Positions 37,223-45,830 of a stretch of DNA of 64,000 nucleotides are shown here, piece after piece. The stretch lies in assembly GCF_014646095.1 (NCBI RefSeq), contig NZ_BMMU01000007.1, positions 200,722 through 264,721 of the forward strand. Reading direction: 5' to 3'. The stretch's first letter is position 1. Each line of letters starts with the position of its first letter. The notes beneath the pieces are model-generated. The model worked only from the letters and a program-made list of their open reading frames with translations, had not been told where the DNA came from and did not search any database. The position numbers were made by a program, and so were the translations under genes. Source of the DNA: Streptomyces lacrimifluminis. Its GTDB lineage: Bacteria; Actinomycetota; Actinomycetes; Streptomycetales; Streptomycetaceae.

Positions 37223-37975
37223 TCAGACCTCGCCCATCAGTGTGCGGATCTCGGTGACGAGCGCGACGAGCGCCGCCCGCTCGGGAAGGGTGGTGTCCGG
37301 GTGCCAGAGGTCGACGAGCAGGCAGGTACGCGGGCGGGCCCCGTGGTTCCACGCCTCATGCTCGAACGAGTAGTCGAAGAGCAGGCACTTGCCCTCGTCC
37401 CAGGACCGGGTCTCACCGGCGACCGTGATGCCGCACCCGTCCGGGATGTCGACGGCGAGATGCAGGTTGATGCTGAAGTTCCACAGGTCGCAGTGAGGAT
37501 CGATCGCCGCACCGGGCAGGAGGGTCGAGAAGTGACACTCCAGGAGGGGGCAGATCTTCTCCGTGTCGACGGCGTGCTCCCTCAGCACCTTGAACGCGGT
37601 GGGAACGGTCTCGGCCGACTCCTCGACCAGTGCCCCCTTGCGGAACAGGTACAGGGCCTGCCAGTCCTGCTGGCGTGTGAGGTAGTGCTCGTAGTCCGAG
37701 AAGGCGTTCCGGCGGGCCGTCCAGGCGGTTTCCAGTTCTGCCTTGATCGAGGCGTGATTCGCCTCCAACGCCTGCACCACCGGGCTCAGTTCAGGATGTT
37801 CGTACGGATCGTGCCAGGGCTGCTGAGAAATTCCGGGCATGACCCATTTGGCGCCCTTCTGCAGGTGATGCCGTTGCCGGGTCCTCGCCTCCAGCATCTC
37901 CTCGACCCGCTCGATCGATTCCGGTCCGTACCTGTCCCGAATCGCGGCGAAGGCGTTCTCTATCTCCGGTGTCAT
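37223..37975 (-). CDS. Aspartyl/asparaginyl beta-hydroxylase family protein
   Basis: A 250-residue Asp/Asn hydroxylase-fold (Fe(II)/2-oxoglutarate) protein. Iron ligands are the His in AAIDPHCDLWNFSINLHLAVDIPDG and the later His in FDYSFEHEAWNHGARPRTCLLVDLWHPD. In bacteria such enzymes modify free or carrier-bound amino acids or peptides in natural-product pathways. It lies between copper genes, convergent with the PCu(A)C copy 2. Start ATG 37975 with GGAG upstream. It could tailor the isonitrile product or act on a protein; not decidable here. Confidence 0.82.
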   Translation of the reverse strand: MTPEIENAFAAIRDRYGPESIERVEEMLEARTRQRHHLQKGAKWVMPGISQQPWHDPYEHPELSPVVQALEANHASIKAELETAWTARRNAFSDYEHYLTRQQDWQALYLFRKGALVEESAETVPTAFKVLREHAVDTEKICPLLECHFSTLLPGAAIDPHCDLWNFSINLHLAVDIPDGCGITVAGETRSWDEGKCLLFDYSFEHEAWNHGARPRTCLLVDLWHPDTTLPERAALVALVTEIRTLMGEV

Positions 37976-38017
37976 GGGTGTCTCCAGGATTCCGAGGTCG
38001 AATAGGTCAGGGCCTCC

Positions 38018-38054
38018 GCCCGGACAGCAGGGGGAGTACCCCTGCCGTCCGGGC
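38018..38054 (-). terminator. Hairpin terminator after the ECF sigma gene
   Basis: Arms 38018-38033 and 38039-38054 are complementary over 16 bp with a single mismatch (core CAGGGG/CCCCTG) around a 5-base loop. It lies between the sigma stop (38191) and the hydroxylase start (37975), so it probably separates their transcripts. The GGGG-AGTA-CCCC centre also faintly resembles a CsoR box. Confidence 0.65.
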
Positions 38055-38190
38055 GGAAAGCGATCGTCGCCGTGGCTGTGGAGGCGTGAGGGGAGCGGAA
38101 AATGCCTCCGCGCACTCCCTGTGCTCCCAGTGCCTCCGATTCCCGACCGGAGCCGGGAACCAGAAGCAGTCGCGGCACGACTACGACTAT

Positions 38191-38829
38191 TCAGTGGGGA
38201 CGGTTGAATTCCCGCTCCCGCAGTTCCGGCTCTCCGCACAACTCGGCGGCCCACAGCAGGGTGTTCAGCTCCTCACGGGCCCGCGCCACCCGGGAGCGGA
38301 CGGTGCCGATCGGACAGCCCACGGCGGAGGCGGCGTCGGCGTAGGACAGTCCGAGGAGCTGGGTCAGTACGAACGCCTCACGGCGTGACGCGTCCAGGCC
38401 GTCGAGCAGGTCGAGCAGTGCCACGCCCTCCTCGAAGCCCGGTAACCCGGACGGCTGGGTGCCTTCGGCCGCGGTTCGCCAGTCGGCGGTCTCGGCGACC
38501 TGGGGGCGGGCGGAGGCGTACCGGTAGCGGTCGATGACCGACCGGCGGGCGATCGCCATGAGCCAGGTGCGGACGCCCGAACGGCCGGCGAACTGCGGCA
38601 GGCTGTTCAGGGCGCGCAGGAAGGCGTCCTGGGCCAGGTCGTCGGCGCCGTGCGTGTCGCCACTGAGGTGGGCCACGAACCGCCAGACGTCGCTGTAGGT
38701 CGCCCGAACGAAACGCTCGACGGCGACGGGGTCGCCGTTCCGTGCGGCCAGCGCCCAGTCGGTCACTTCCTCTTCGTCGGTTCCCGGACCGGATGGCCTC
38801 GGGGCAAGCCTGGCAAGGGCAGGGATCAT
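38191..38829 (-). CDS. ECF RNA polymerase sigma factor, copper module copy 2
   Basis: A 212-residue ECF sigma factor. Region 2: ALAARNGDPVAVERFVRATYSDVWRFVAHLSGDTHGADDLAQDAFLRALNSLPQFAGRSGVRTWLMAIARRSVIDRYR; region 4: LLDGLDASRREAFVLTQLLGLSYADAASAVGCPIGTVRSRVARAREEL. It matches 18777-19439 along most of its length, including the linker (DLP/GLPGF(D/E)EG). No zinc anti-sigma is nearby; the upstream partner is the DHM-repeat membrane protein. Start ATG 38829 has AAGGACG upstream; a longer frame has no ribosome site. Confidence 0.88.
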   Translation of the reverse strand: MIPALARLAPRPSGPGTDEEEVTDWALAARNGDPVAVERFVRATYSDVWRFVAHLSGDTHGADDLAQDAFLRALNSLPQFAGRSGVRTWLMAIARRSVIDRYRYASARPQVAETADWRTAAEGTQPSGLPGFEEGVALLDLLDGLDASRREAFVLTQLLGLSYADAASAVGCPIGTVRSRVARAREELNTLLWAAELCGEPELREREFNRPH

Positions 38830-39041
38830 CGCAAAGCGTCCTTCGGGATACTGCGGGCGCGCACCAGGGAACGGCGGGGCGCGGCCCGGCAGGTCGGGGG
38901 CACTCACGACACGCCGCGTCCACGGCGGGCGGACACGCCGGAGCGCCATGGGCCGAGGGCCGGCGTGCGGCGCCGCGGTGCCGCCTCACGGTGTGTACGG
39001 CCGACGGGCACGCCGGTACTCCGCCTGTCGATGACAGACGG

Positions 39042-39773
39042 TCAGCGGTGGGCGACGTACCCCGGAGGACCCCTGCGCGAGACGACGTGGTGCAGCAGCA
39101 CCCCACGCAGCCTGCGGACGGGGCGGCGTGGGACTACCGGACGGTCGGGCAGCTGCGGCCTGGCCAGTGCACCCGTGATCCGCAGCGCCAGCCGCAACGG
39201 CACGAACAGCGCGGCGGCGAGTGTGCGGCCGAGCCGGAACGCCGCGACCTCACCGCGCCACAGCCACAGCCCGCACACCAGGGCGGCGAGCGAGTGCGCG
39301 CCGAGCATGACGGCGGAGGCGTCGTCACTGGGCACCAGCATGCTCATGGGGCCCATCTCCATGGAGCTCATGTCCATCGAGCCCATGCCCATGCCCAGGT
39401 GATCCATGTGATCCATGTGATCCATGTGATCCATGTGATCCATGTGGTCCACGAGCTGTGCGTGGCTCATGCCCTTCATGAGCTCGACGTGCTCCGCGCT
39501 CGGCACGGAAGCCGTCGGCCCCGGGTGCAACAGATCGAACAGGGAGTGCAGGACGAGTTGGGCGACAACCGTGGAGCCGGTCACCACCAGGGCGCCGCGC
39601 TCACGCCCGGCGACCCACCACGCGGCCGACGCCGTGCCGACGGTGGCGCTCCCCAGGACCGGCCAGGACGGAGACATGCCGGATGCCCAGGCATGGCCCA
39701 GAGCCGCCGTCAGCACGCAGACGACCGCGAAGAACGCGGCTCGTACGGCGCGAGATGCCGGCCCGGTGGTCAT
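39042..39773 (-). CDS. Membrane protein with (Asp-His-Met) tandem repeats, copper module copy 2
   Basis: A 243-residue membrane protein paralogous to 17933-18637: segments AAFFAVVCVLTAALGHAW, VLGSATVGTASAAWW, ALVVTGSTVVAQLVLHSLF and MLGAHSLAALVCGLWLW. The loop before the last segment is VDHMDHMDHMDHMDHMDHLG followed by MGMGSMDMSSMEMGPMSM, a dense Cu(I)/Cu(II)-binding candidate. The repeats come from a 9-bp DNA tandem repeat. It precedes the ECF sigma gene in the same direction, as in copy 1, so it may be a copper sensor/anti-sigma or a copper carrier. Confidence 0.75.
   Translation of the reverse strand: MTTGPASRAVRAAFFAVVCVLTAALGHAWASGMSPSWPVLGSATVGTASAAWWVAGRERGALVVTGSTVVAQLVLHSLFDLLHPGPTASVPSAEHVELMKGMSHAQLVDHMDHMDHMDHMDHMDHLGMGMGSMDMSSMEMGPMSMLVPSDDASAVMLGAHSLAALVCGLWLWRGEVAAFRLGRTLAAALFVPLRLALRITGALARPQLPDRPVVPRRPVRRLRGVLLHHVVSRRGPPGYVAHR
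39401..39445. repeat. Five perfect copies of a 9-bp coding repeat
   Basis: GATCCATGT is repeated five times in perfect tandem, with a degenerate sixth copy next to it. On the minus strand it encodes repeated His-Met-Asp/Asp-His-Met triplets. Because it is a multiple of three, slippage would change the number of metal-binding triplets without a frameshift. Confidence 0.9.
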
Positions 39774-39986
39774 GTCGACATGGTGTCATCAGACGGCTGG
39801 GCGAAAGGGTGTATCCGGCAACCGTGCACGGACGGACAGGCCGATGCCCTCCCCGCGATGTTCCGTGGGCGACGGGGAGAGGCCGTAATGAGCGTCCGTA
39901 CAGCATTTCCTTCCCAAGACGTCGGTCGGCGGGGCGAGTTGGTTCCCGTGCCGCGGCGGGAGATTTCTCACGTCCGGGCTCCGCGC

Positions 39987-41207
39987 TCACGGTGCGAGAG
40001 ACCGGGTGGGCGCGGCGATGCCCGCCGGGTCCCGGACGCCCTGGGCGGGTCTGCCACGGCCCTCCGCCAGGGCGGGATCGGCCGGGCCGGCGGCTAACGC
40101 GGAGGGCGCCGGTGTGGTGGTGCGCACCTGTCGGTGGACGTGGCTCGCCGGTCCGAGGCCGTCGAGGACCTGTGTCACCTGTCGGCGGACTCGTTCGTCG
40201 GCGGAGGCGTCCAGTACGGCGATCGTGGCGGCGTCGGTGTCCTGCGGGCGCAGGTGGTCGAGGGCCGGGACGTGCCGGACACGTACGTCCAGGCGGGCCG
40301 CCTGGGGCAGCGCGGTCCTGACGACGGGGCTGTCTCCGCGACCGGTCACGAGCAGAACGTCGGACTGGGCCAGTACCGAGCCGACGGCGGTGTACAGGTC
40401 GTCCATCGTGTAGCACCACTCGCGCGGATGCTGTCCCTTCAGCCGGGGGAAACGCCGGCGCAGCACGGTCAGCACACGTGCCGCCTCGGTCACGACGGTG
40501 CCCGGGGCGACGACATAGGCGAGGCGATCCGGATCCGGGACCGTGAGGGATTCGGCCTGCTCCGGCGTCGCGACGGGGCGTCCGCGCGCGGGGAGGATTC
40601 CGTCCCACCACGTTCGGGAGGCGGGGGTGTTCGGTACGCCCACGACGAGCACGTCGTCGCCTCGGTCCAGGAAGCGGCGCAACGACCGTGCGGCGTTCTC
40701 CACCGCGCCGCACGCGGTCGCGCCGGGACATCCGCAGGCCTGCCACGGGCCGGGGGAGTGGCAGGGCTGTTGCCCCGGCACCCGGGTGCCGGTCCGCCCC
40801 GCGGTGTCCAGGCGCGGCTGCGGCGCGTCGAGGCGTACGTACAGCATCCGGCGGGTGCGCAGTGCGGTGGACCAGGCCGCGATCTGTTCGCGGGCGAAGG
40901 AGGCCGTGGCGGTGTCCGCACCGTGGACGGCGATGGCCAGCCCGCTGTGGCCGCCGTCCGGATTCTCGTAGGAGACGGCGAAGACGGCCGTCCGCGGCGC
41001 GCCGTCGGCGTGAATGCCCGGTTGGCGCAGCGCCCGGGAGCGGGCTTCGTATCCGGCTCGTCGTGCGTGGGCCGTCAGAAGGCGGTGGGCGGGGCAGTCG
41101 ATCGGGCCGCGCACCGGGTGCGTCCACGATGTGGCCACTTCCAGTGTTCCCGGTGCGAGGAGTGGGGCGGTTGCGCGGAACACTTCGGAGAGCACGCTTC
41201 GGTTCAT
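39987..41207 (-). CDS. IspH (LytB)-fold protein, degenerate; unknown function
   Basis: A 406-residue protein whose central and C-terminal parts match IspH (HMBPP reductase): GCPGATACGAVENAARSLRRFLDRGDDVLVVG (compare TCP-x-V-...IVLIG), VVAPGTVVTEAARVLTVLRRRFPRLKGQHPREWCYTMDDLYTAVGSVLAQSDVLLVTGRGDSPVVR (compare ICYAT-NRQEAV...VLVVGS-NSSNS). Of the three [4Fe-4S] cysteines the first (FCAGV motif) is not found, and the catalytic Glu of the GHPEVEG loop is replaced (VPNTPASRTW). So it is not a normal IspH. The N-terminal 150 residues are unfamiliar. Start ATG 41207. Confidence 0.6.
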   Translation of the reverse strand: MNRSVLSEVFRATAPLLAPGTLEVATSWTHPVRGPIDCPAHRLLTAHARRAGYEARSRALRQPGIHADGAPRTAVFAVSYENPDGGHSGLAIAVHGADTATASFAREQIAAWSTALRTRRMLYVRLDAPQPRLDTAGRTGTRVPGQQPCHSPGPWQACGCPGATACGAVENAARSLRRFLDRGDDVLVVGVPNTPASRTWWDGILPARGRPVATPEQAESLTVPDPDRLAYVVAPGTVVTEAARVLTVLRRRFPRLKGQHPREWCYTMDDLYTAVGSVLAQSDVLLVTGRGDSPVVRTALPQAARLDVRVRHVPALDHLRPQDTDAATIAVLDASADERVRRQVTQVLDGLGPASHVHRQVRTTTPAPSALAAGPADPALAEGRGRPAQGVRDPAGIAAPTRSLAP

Positions 41208-41304
41208 CGTTCCTGAAGGGGAGGTTGGGGACACGCGACAGCGTCATCCAAGACGGCTGGCCGGCCCCGGTGCCGCTCTTGTCGGGGAGCACCACCCCAA
41301 TGGA

Positions 41305-42687
41305 TCAGTGATCACTGCGGAGGGCTCCGGCCGTCCTCGGCCTCCTCCGTGCCTCGCGCGCCCGGGCGAGCAGGATCGCGGCGGACCGGTTGCCGGCGTG
41401 TGGGCGCAGCCGCGCGGTCAGGGCGCGGAGCCGGTCGTCGGCCCGGGCGCTGGAGATGTGGGGGTAGAGGTCCAGGAAGGCGTGCCAGGTGTGGCAAGCC
41501 TGGTCGAGGTGGCCGATGGTGAGCTGGGTCTCCGCCAGTTCGGCGAGACAGACGGCGTGGGAGCGTCGCTCGTCGGCGGGGCGGTGGCGCAGGGCGCGGC
41601 CGAGCGCTTCCACGGCGGTCCGGTGGCGTCCCTGGCTGCGGGCCGCCGCCGCGTGCTGGAGTGCGAGCGAGCCCAGATGGAAGGAGCCGACCGGTGAGGT
41701 GGTACTCCCCGACGCGCTTTCCAGGCACTTATCGGCCCGTACGAGATGGCGGACATGACCACGGTCACCCAGGGCCGCGCCGGTGACCGCCAACTGACCG
41801 AGAAGGAAGGCCTGTTGGTGTGGTGGAGTGTGCCGGACACCGACCAGCACGGCCTGCTCGGCAAGACGGTGGGCGGCGGCATGGTGTTCGAGCGCGTGAG
41901 CCTGGACACTCAGGCCCCGCAGGGCCAGGGCGTAGCCGACGCGGTCTCCTGCCTCGCGGGCGAGTTCGGCGCTCGTGAGGTAGAAGTGCTGGGCCGCGGC
42001 CTGGTGGTTGGTGTCGAAGTGGGCGAACGCGCACAGGTAGGTGAGGCGGGCGGCCACGCTGAACAGCTCCCCGCGCACAACGGGTTTGAGGTCCGCCCTG
42101 AGCCAGGGCAACACCGCCGTGGCCAGGTACCGGCGCAGTGGCTGCCGTATCCGGCCGGCGCCGAAGACGGCGTCGCCGCGGGCGAGAACGTCGAGCAGTT
42201 CACGCGCCGATTCGACGTGCGCCATGCCGATGGCCGATCCCGCGCCGGTCCGGGGGGCAGGCCCTCGGACCGGCGCGGTCGGCCGGTGCGGGGCTGTCAG
42301 CGTCCCGAGTGAATAGGCGCCCAGCAGGGAGGCGGTCCGTCGGTCGGTGAGGCGCAGCAGGTGATCGAGGCGGTCCACTCCGCTCCCTTCGCCGGGCGGG
42401 GCGCCGGGCAGGTCGCCCGGGTCCTGTCCGCGTGCGGTCAGCCCAGTGTCCTGCGGCCGGACGGGCCTGCCCAGATGGCGTGAGAGGGCCTCGGCGACGA
42501 GAGCGGGGACGGGCGGCCGGGGCCGGCTGCCGGCCAGCCAGTGGGCCACCGATGTGCGGTCGTAGTGCAGTGCCGCTCCCTGCTCGCCGCCGAGCGCGTT
42601 CACCTCCCGTGCCAGCCGGGCGCCGCTCCATCCGGCCTGGTCCAGGAGGCTTCGTAAGTCCTGGTTCGGTGTGCGGGCAGATCGCAC
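41305..42687 (-). CDS. TPR-containing transcriptional regulator (NsdA-like)
   Basis: A 460-residue protein. The N-terminus resembles a helix-turn-helix (NQDLRSLLDQAGWSGARLAREVNALGGEQGAALHYDRTSVAHWLAGSRP), followed by helical repeats over residues 180-430 (e.g. FAHFDTNHQAAAQHFYLTSAELAREAG; QAFLLGQLAVTGAALGD; HAVCLAELAETQLTIGHLDQACHTWHAFLDLYP). This arrangement is that of the Streptomyces NsdA family, a negative regulator of differentiation and antibiotic production. GTG start at 42687. It is divergent from the acyltransferase gene with 232 bases between, so it may control the 42.9-50.3 kb operon. Confidence 0.7.
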   Translation of the reverse strand: MRSARTPNQDLRSLLDQAGWSGARLAREVNALGGEQGAALHYDRTSVAHWLAGSRPRPPVPALVAEALSRHLGRPVRPQDTGLTARGQDPGDLPGAPPGEGSGVDRLDHLLRLTDRRTASLLGAYSLGTLTAPHRPTAPVRGPAPRTGAGSAIGMAHVESARELLDVLARGDAVFGAGRIRQPLRRYLATAVLPWLRADLKPVVRGELFSVAARLTYLCAFAHFDTNHQAAAQHFYLTSAELAREAGDRVGYALALRGLSVQAHALEHHAAAHRLAEQAVLVGVRHTPPHQQAFLLGQLAVTGAALGDRGHVRHLVRADKCLESASGSTTSPVGSFHLGSLALQHAAAARSQGRHRTAVEALGRALRHRPADERRSHAVCLAELAETQLTIGHLDQACHTWHAFLDLYPHISSARADDRLRALTARLRPHAGNRSAAILLARAREARRRPRTAGALRSDH

Positions 42688-42919
42688 GGCCCTTCCCTCG
42701 CCTTCGTGACGGTCGGTGGATGCGGACGTTCAACGTCCGCACAGCTTCAACGTCCTGGTCGCCCGCGCCCGGGGTGGAAGCGCTTTCGCGCGAGCAGGGT
42801 CAGTGTGGAGCGCGGTCGCGGCGATGTGCAGTGCGCAAGATCGGCGCATCCACCGCAGCCGTGCGCCCCTCGTGCGGTGACCCGTACCTGGAGCGACGGA
42901 CAGAGAAGGACGGAGCAGG

Positions 42920-43945
42920 ATGGAGATGGGCGCGAGCGCATCGCGGCTCCCCGGTCAATCGTGGCACCCCGGCGAATCGCGGCTCCCCGGTCATTCGTCC
43001 GGCCGGTGGAGAACCGTGCACCTGTTTCCCGGGCAGGGCGACTTCTCCGTCGGCGCTCTGGTACGCGCCGTACGGGCCGACGCGTCGATGCGCACGGCCG
43101 CCGAGCAGGTCTTCGAGGCGATCGACGGCGTCGCCGGGGAGCGTGGACTTCGGCCGCTGGGGCCCTGGTTGCTGGGCCCGACGCCGCCGACCGCTCGCGA
43201 GCTGGCCGGTGACGCCGTCGGAGCCGCACAACTCGCCCTGTTCGGAGCTTCTATGACGGTGCATCAGGCTCTGTGCCGGTCCCACGGCGCGCCGTTGGCC
43301 GTCGTCGGGGTGAGCTTCGGGGAGATCGCGGCGCTCACCGCCGCCGGTGTTCTCACCCTGGACGACGGCGCGCGTGCCGCACACGACCTCGCGCGCGTCC
43401 TTTCCGCCTGCCCCGGCGGACTGACCCTCCTGGCCTGTCCGGAACGGGCCGCGCGTGACCTGATCGACGGTGCGGGCACTCGGGACGTGGTGGTGGCCGT
43501 GGTCAACGACGACCGGTCCGTCGTGGTCGCCGGGTCCGTCGCCGAACTCGCCCGCGTCGAGAAGGCGGCGGCGCTGACGGAGGTGACCGCCCTGCGCCTC
43601 CGTCTGCCGTTCACCTCCCACCATCCCGCGCTCCAGGCCGAGTCGGAGGCGTTCGCCCGGGCGGTGCGGGCCTACGACCGCGCCGAGGCACGCTTTCCCG
43701 TTCACTCGGCCGTGGCCGGCCGCGCCTACACCGCCGCCGACGACCTCCCCCGGCGGCTGGCCGACTGCCTGGTGCGGCCCGCCAGGGTGCCCGACGTCCT
43801 GCGCCAGGTGGCGCTGTGCGAACCGGACGTCGTCTTCGAGGCCGGCACCGGCAGCGCCCTCGCGTCCAGCGCCCGCGCGGTCCTGTCCCGACACCCCACG
43901 CTCGTACGCGCTCCGCTCGCGGAACCCGGCTCACCTTCCCGATGA
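42920..43945 (+). CDS. Acyltransferase (malonyl/acyl-CoA:ACP transacylase-like), trans-acting
   Basis: A 341-residue AT-domain protein. The nucleophile motif is GVSFGEIAALTAAGVL (GxSxG), preceded by the start motif HLFPGQGDFSVGALV and followed by the His-containing SHHPALQAESEAFARAV. Stand-alone ATs load extender or starter acyl groups onto ACPs. The N-terminal 30 residues are of low complexity and encoded by imperfect repeats (about 42945-43000). First gene of the plus-strand fatty-acid-like operon. AGGACGGAG precedes ATG 42920. Confidence 0.82.
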   Translation: MEMGASASRLPGQSWHPGESRLPGHSSGRWRTVHLFPGQGDFSVGALVRAVRADASMRTAAEQVFEAIDGVAGERGLRPLGPWLLGPTPPTARELAGDAVGAAQLALFGASMTVHQALCRSHGAPLAVVGVSFGEIAALTAAGVLTLDDGARAAHDLARVLSACPGGLTLLACPERAARDLIDGAGTRDVVVAVVNDDRSVVVAGSVAELARVEKAAALTEVTALRLRLPFTSHHPALQAESEAFARAVRAYDRAEARFPVHSAVAGRAYTAADDLPRRLADCLVRPARVPDVLRQVALCEPDVVFEAGTGSALASSARAVLSRHPTLVRAPLAEPGSPSR

Positions 43946-43976
43946 CCTTCCCCGCCGATCTCCCTGGAGTCCCCTG

Positions 43977-45830
43977 ATGTCCTCCGCACCTCCTCCCGCA
44001 GCCGCGCACGAGGCGTTACGGCAGTTCGTCGACGGCCCCTGCGACCCCTCCTTCCTCTCCGCCCTCCACAAGGCGCTGGCCGCCGACCCGGGGGCGCACG
44101 GCGTCCGCAGCGAGCGTCTGCTGCGCCGGCTGAGGGCGCTCGGCGAGGAACTGCCGCCCGCCCGCCGGCTCTTCGAGGACCCGGCCCGGCTGGCCGCGCT
44201 GCACGCCTGGACGGCGGTGGCGGATCCCGGCCTGTGCATGACGGCACTGGTCCACTACCTGCTCTGCCTCGGGTCCATGGCCCAACTCTCCGACGACCCC
44301 GCCGCGTTGGAGACCCGCATGGCGGCGCTGGAGTCCGGACGCACCAAGGGCGTGTACCTGATCACCGAGGTGGGTCAGGCCAACAGCCACCTCGCCACGG
44401 CCACCCGCGCCGAATTCGACCCGGCGAGCGGCGAGTTCGTCCTGCACACCCCCGACCCCGGCGCCGTCAAGTTCTGCGGCGCCGGATCACGCACCGTCCC
44501 GCAGACCGGCGTGGTCCTCGCGCGGCTGTACGCCGGGGGAGTCGACCGGGGCGTCTTCGCGTTCGTGGCCGACATCACCGACGAGCACGGGCCCCTGCCC
44601 GGCATCGAGATGTCCTCGGGCCTCGAACTCGGCGCCCTGCCACTGGACTACGTCCACCTCCGCTTCCACACCGTCCGCCTGCCGTTCGCCCACTGGCTCG
44701 GCGACGGCGCCCGCATCGACGGTGACGGCACCTTCCACGATCCGGCCGGCTCCCCCGACCGCCGACTCCAGCGCACCCTGCGGGTGGGCCAGGGGCTGTG
44801 GGCGACGATGCCCGCGGTGGCAGCCGCGACCTGCCGTCAGTCCGCCGTCCAGGCCGTCAACTACGCACGGCAGCGACGTACTCAGGGGCGGCTCGCCCCC
44901 GGCGCACCGCTGCTCGGCTACCGCAGCCAGCAGCGCGCCGTGCTGGGCGCCCTCGCCGACGCGTTCGCCCTGACCTGCGCCGCCCGCCGGACGAGCGGCA
45001 TGTGGGCCGACGCCCTCAAGGCCTCGGACGCCCCGCGGGCCGACACCGCCATGGGGCTCTCGCCCTGGGCCGCGGTCAGCGCCCCGCTGGCCGCCTACAA
45101 GGCCCTCGCGGTGCGTACGGCGGCCCGTGTCGCCGCCGACTGCCAGCGCCACTGCGGCTTCTCCGGCCATCTGGACATCAACGGCCTGGCCGGATACCAC
45201 GGCTTCCACCACGCCTTCGACACCGCGGGCGGAGACAGCCAGCTCATCCTGTACGACGTCGGTCGTACGCTGGTCGAACAGTACGTCCCCGCACAGGCAC
45301 AGGCACAGGCCGCGCCCGGCGCCCCGTCCCCCGACTCGCCGCTGTGGTGGCCGGCGCTCGCCCGGCGCCACGAGCACCTGCTGACCGAGCACCTGCGACG
45401 GCTCCACGACCTCCGTGCCCAGGAGGCGGCAGACCCCTTCGACCTCTGGAACCCCCTCCTGGAGGACGCCGGCCTGCTCGGCGAGCTGCACGCGACCCGG
45501 CTCATGGCCGACGACGTGGCACACACCCTCGCACGGACGACGGACCCCGCACTCACCCGGGCCATCGCACCCCTCGCCGCACTGCACGGCGTCACCACGG
45601 CCCGACGCTGGGCCGGATCACTGCTCACCCGCGGTGCGCTGCGGCCCGCGGACGTCGACGCCCTCACGGCTGCCGCCGACCGGCTGTGCGACGAGATCCT
45701 GCCCCACCTCCCGCTGCTGACCGAGGCGTTCGCCTTCCCGGACGACATCGTGGCCGCCCCGCTCGCCGCCGCGGACGTCAACGCGGCGACGGACGCGGGC
45801 CTGACGTGGACGCCGGGAGGAACGGCATGA
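43977..45830 (+). CDS. Acyl-CoA oxidase/dehydrogenase-like flavoprotein with a TTA codon
   Basis: A 617-residue acyl-CoA oxidase-type protein: middle domain YLITEVGQANSHLATATRAEFDPASGEFVLHTPDP, helical part GQGLWATMPAVAAATCRQSAVQAVNYARQRRTQG, and QRHCGFSGHLDINGLAGYHGFHHAFDTAGGDSQLILYDVGRTL near the active site. Such enzymes form a 2,3-double bond in acyl thioesters with FAD. Codon 14 (44016-44018) is TTA, read by the bldA tRNA in Streptomyces, so translation may be tied to development. It could make the alpha,beta-unsaturated chain needed by the ScoD-like enzyme. Its stop overlaps the next start (ATGA). Confidence 0.82.
   Translation: MSSAPPPAAAHEALRQFVDGPCDPSFLSALHKALAADPGAHGVRSERLLRRLRALGEELPPARRLFEDPARLAALHAWTAVADPGLCMTALVHYLLCLGSMAQLSDDPAALETRMAALESGRTKGVYLITEVGQANSHLATATRAEFDPASGEFVLHTPDPGAVKFCGAGSRTVPQTGVVLARLYAGGVDRGVFAFVADITDEHGPLPGIEMSSGLELGALPLDYVHLRFHTVRLPFAHWLGDGARIDGDGTFHDPAGSPDRRLQRTLRVGQGLWATMPAVAAATCRQSAVQAVNYARQRRTQGRLAPGAPLLGYRSQQRAVLGALADAFALTCAARRTSGMWADALKASDAPRADTAMGLSPWAAVSAPLAAYKALAVRTAARVAADCQRHCGFSGHLDINGLAGYHGFHHAFDTAGGDSQLILYDVGRTLVEQYVPAQAQAQAAPGAPSPDSPLWWPALARRHEHLLTEHLRRLHDLRAQEAADPFDLWNPLLEDAGLLGELHATRLMADDVAHTLARTTDPALTRAIAPLAALHGVTTARRWAGSLLTRGALRPADVDALTAAADRLCDEILPHLPLLTEAFAFPDDIVAAPLAAADVNAATDAGLTWTPGGTA

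Noticed and set aside
38018..38054. Second CsoR box (GGGG-AGTA-CCCC)
   Set aside because: The sequence is the tip of a 16-bp hairpin between genes and fits a terminator better; the outer ATA/TAT half-sites of CsoR boxes are missing.
39849..39879. Hairpin CTCCCCG...CGGGGAG between the DHM gene and the IspH-like gene
   Set aside because: Only 7 bp with a 17-base loop; too weak to list as a terminator.
39987..41207. Calling this gene ispH (MEP pathway)
   Set aside because: A cluster Cys and the catalytic Glu loop are missing, and the N-terminal region differs; a housekeeping IspH is expected elsewhere.
42945..43000. Imperfect repeats at the start of the acyltransferase gene
   Set aside because: Two similar segments (GGCTCCCCGGTCA-TCGT) encode a short low-complexity N-terminus; too short to be a distinct element.
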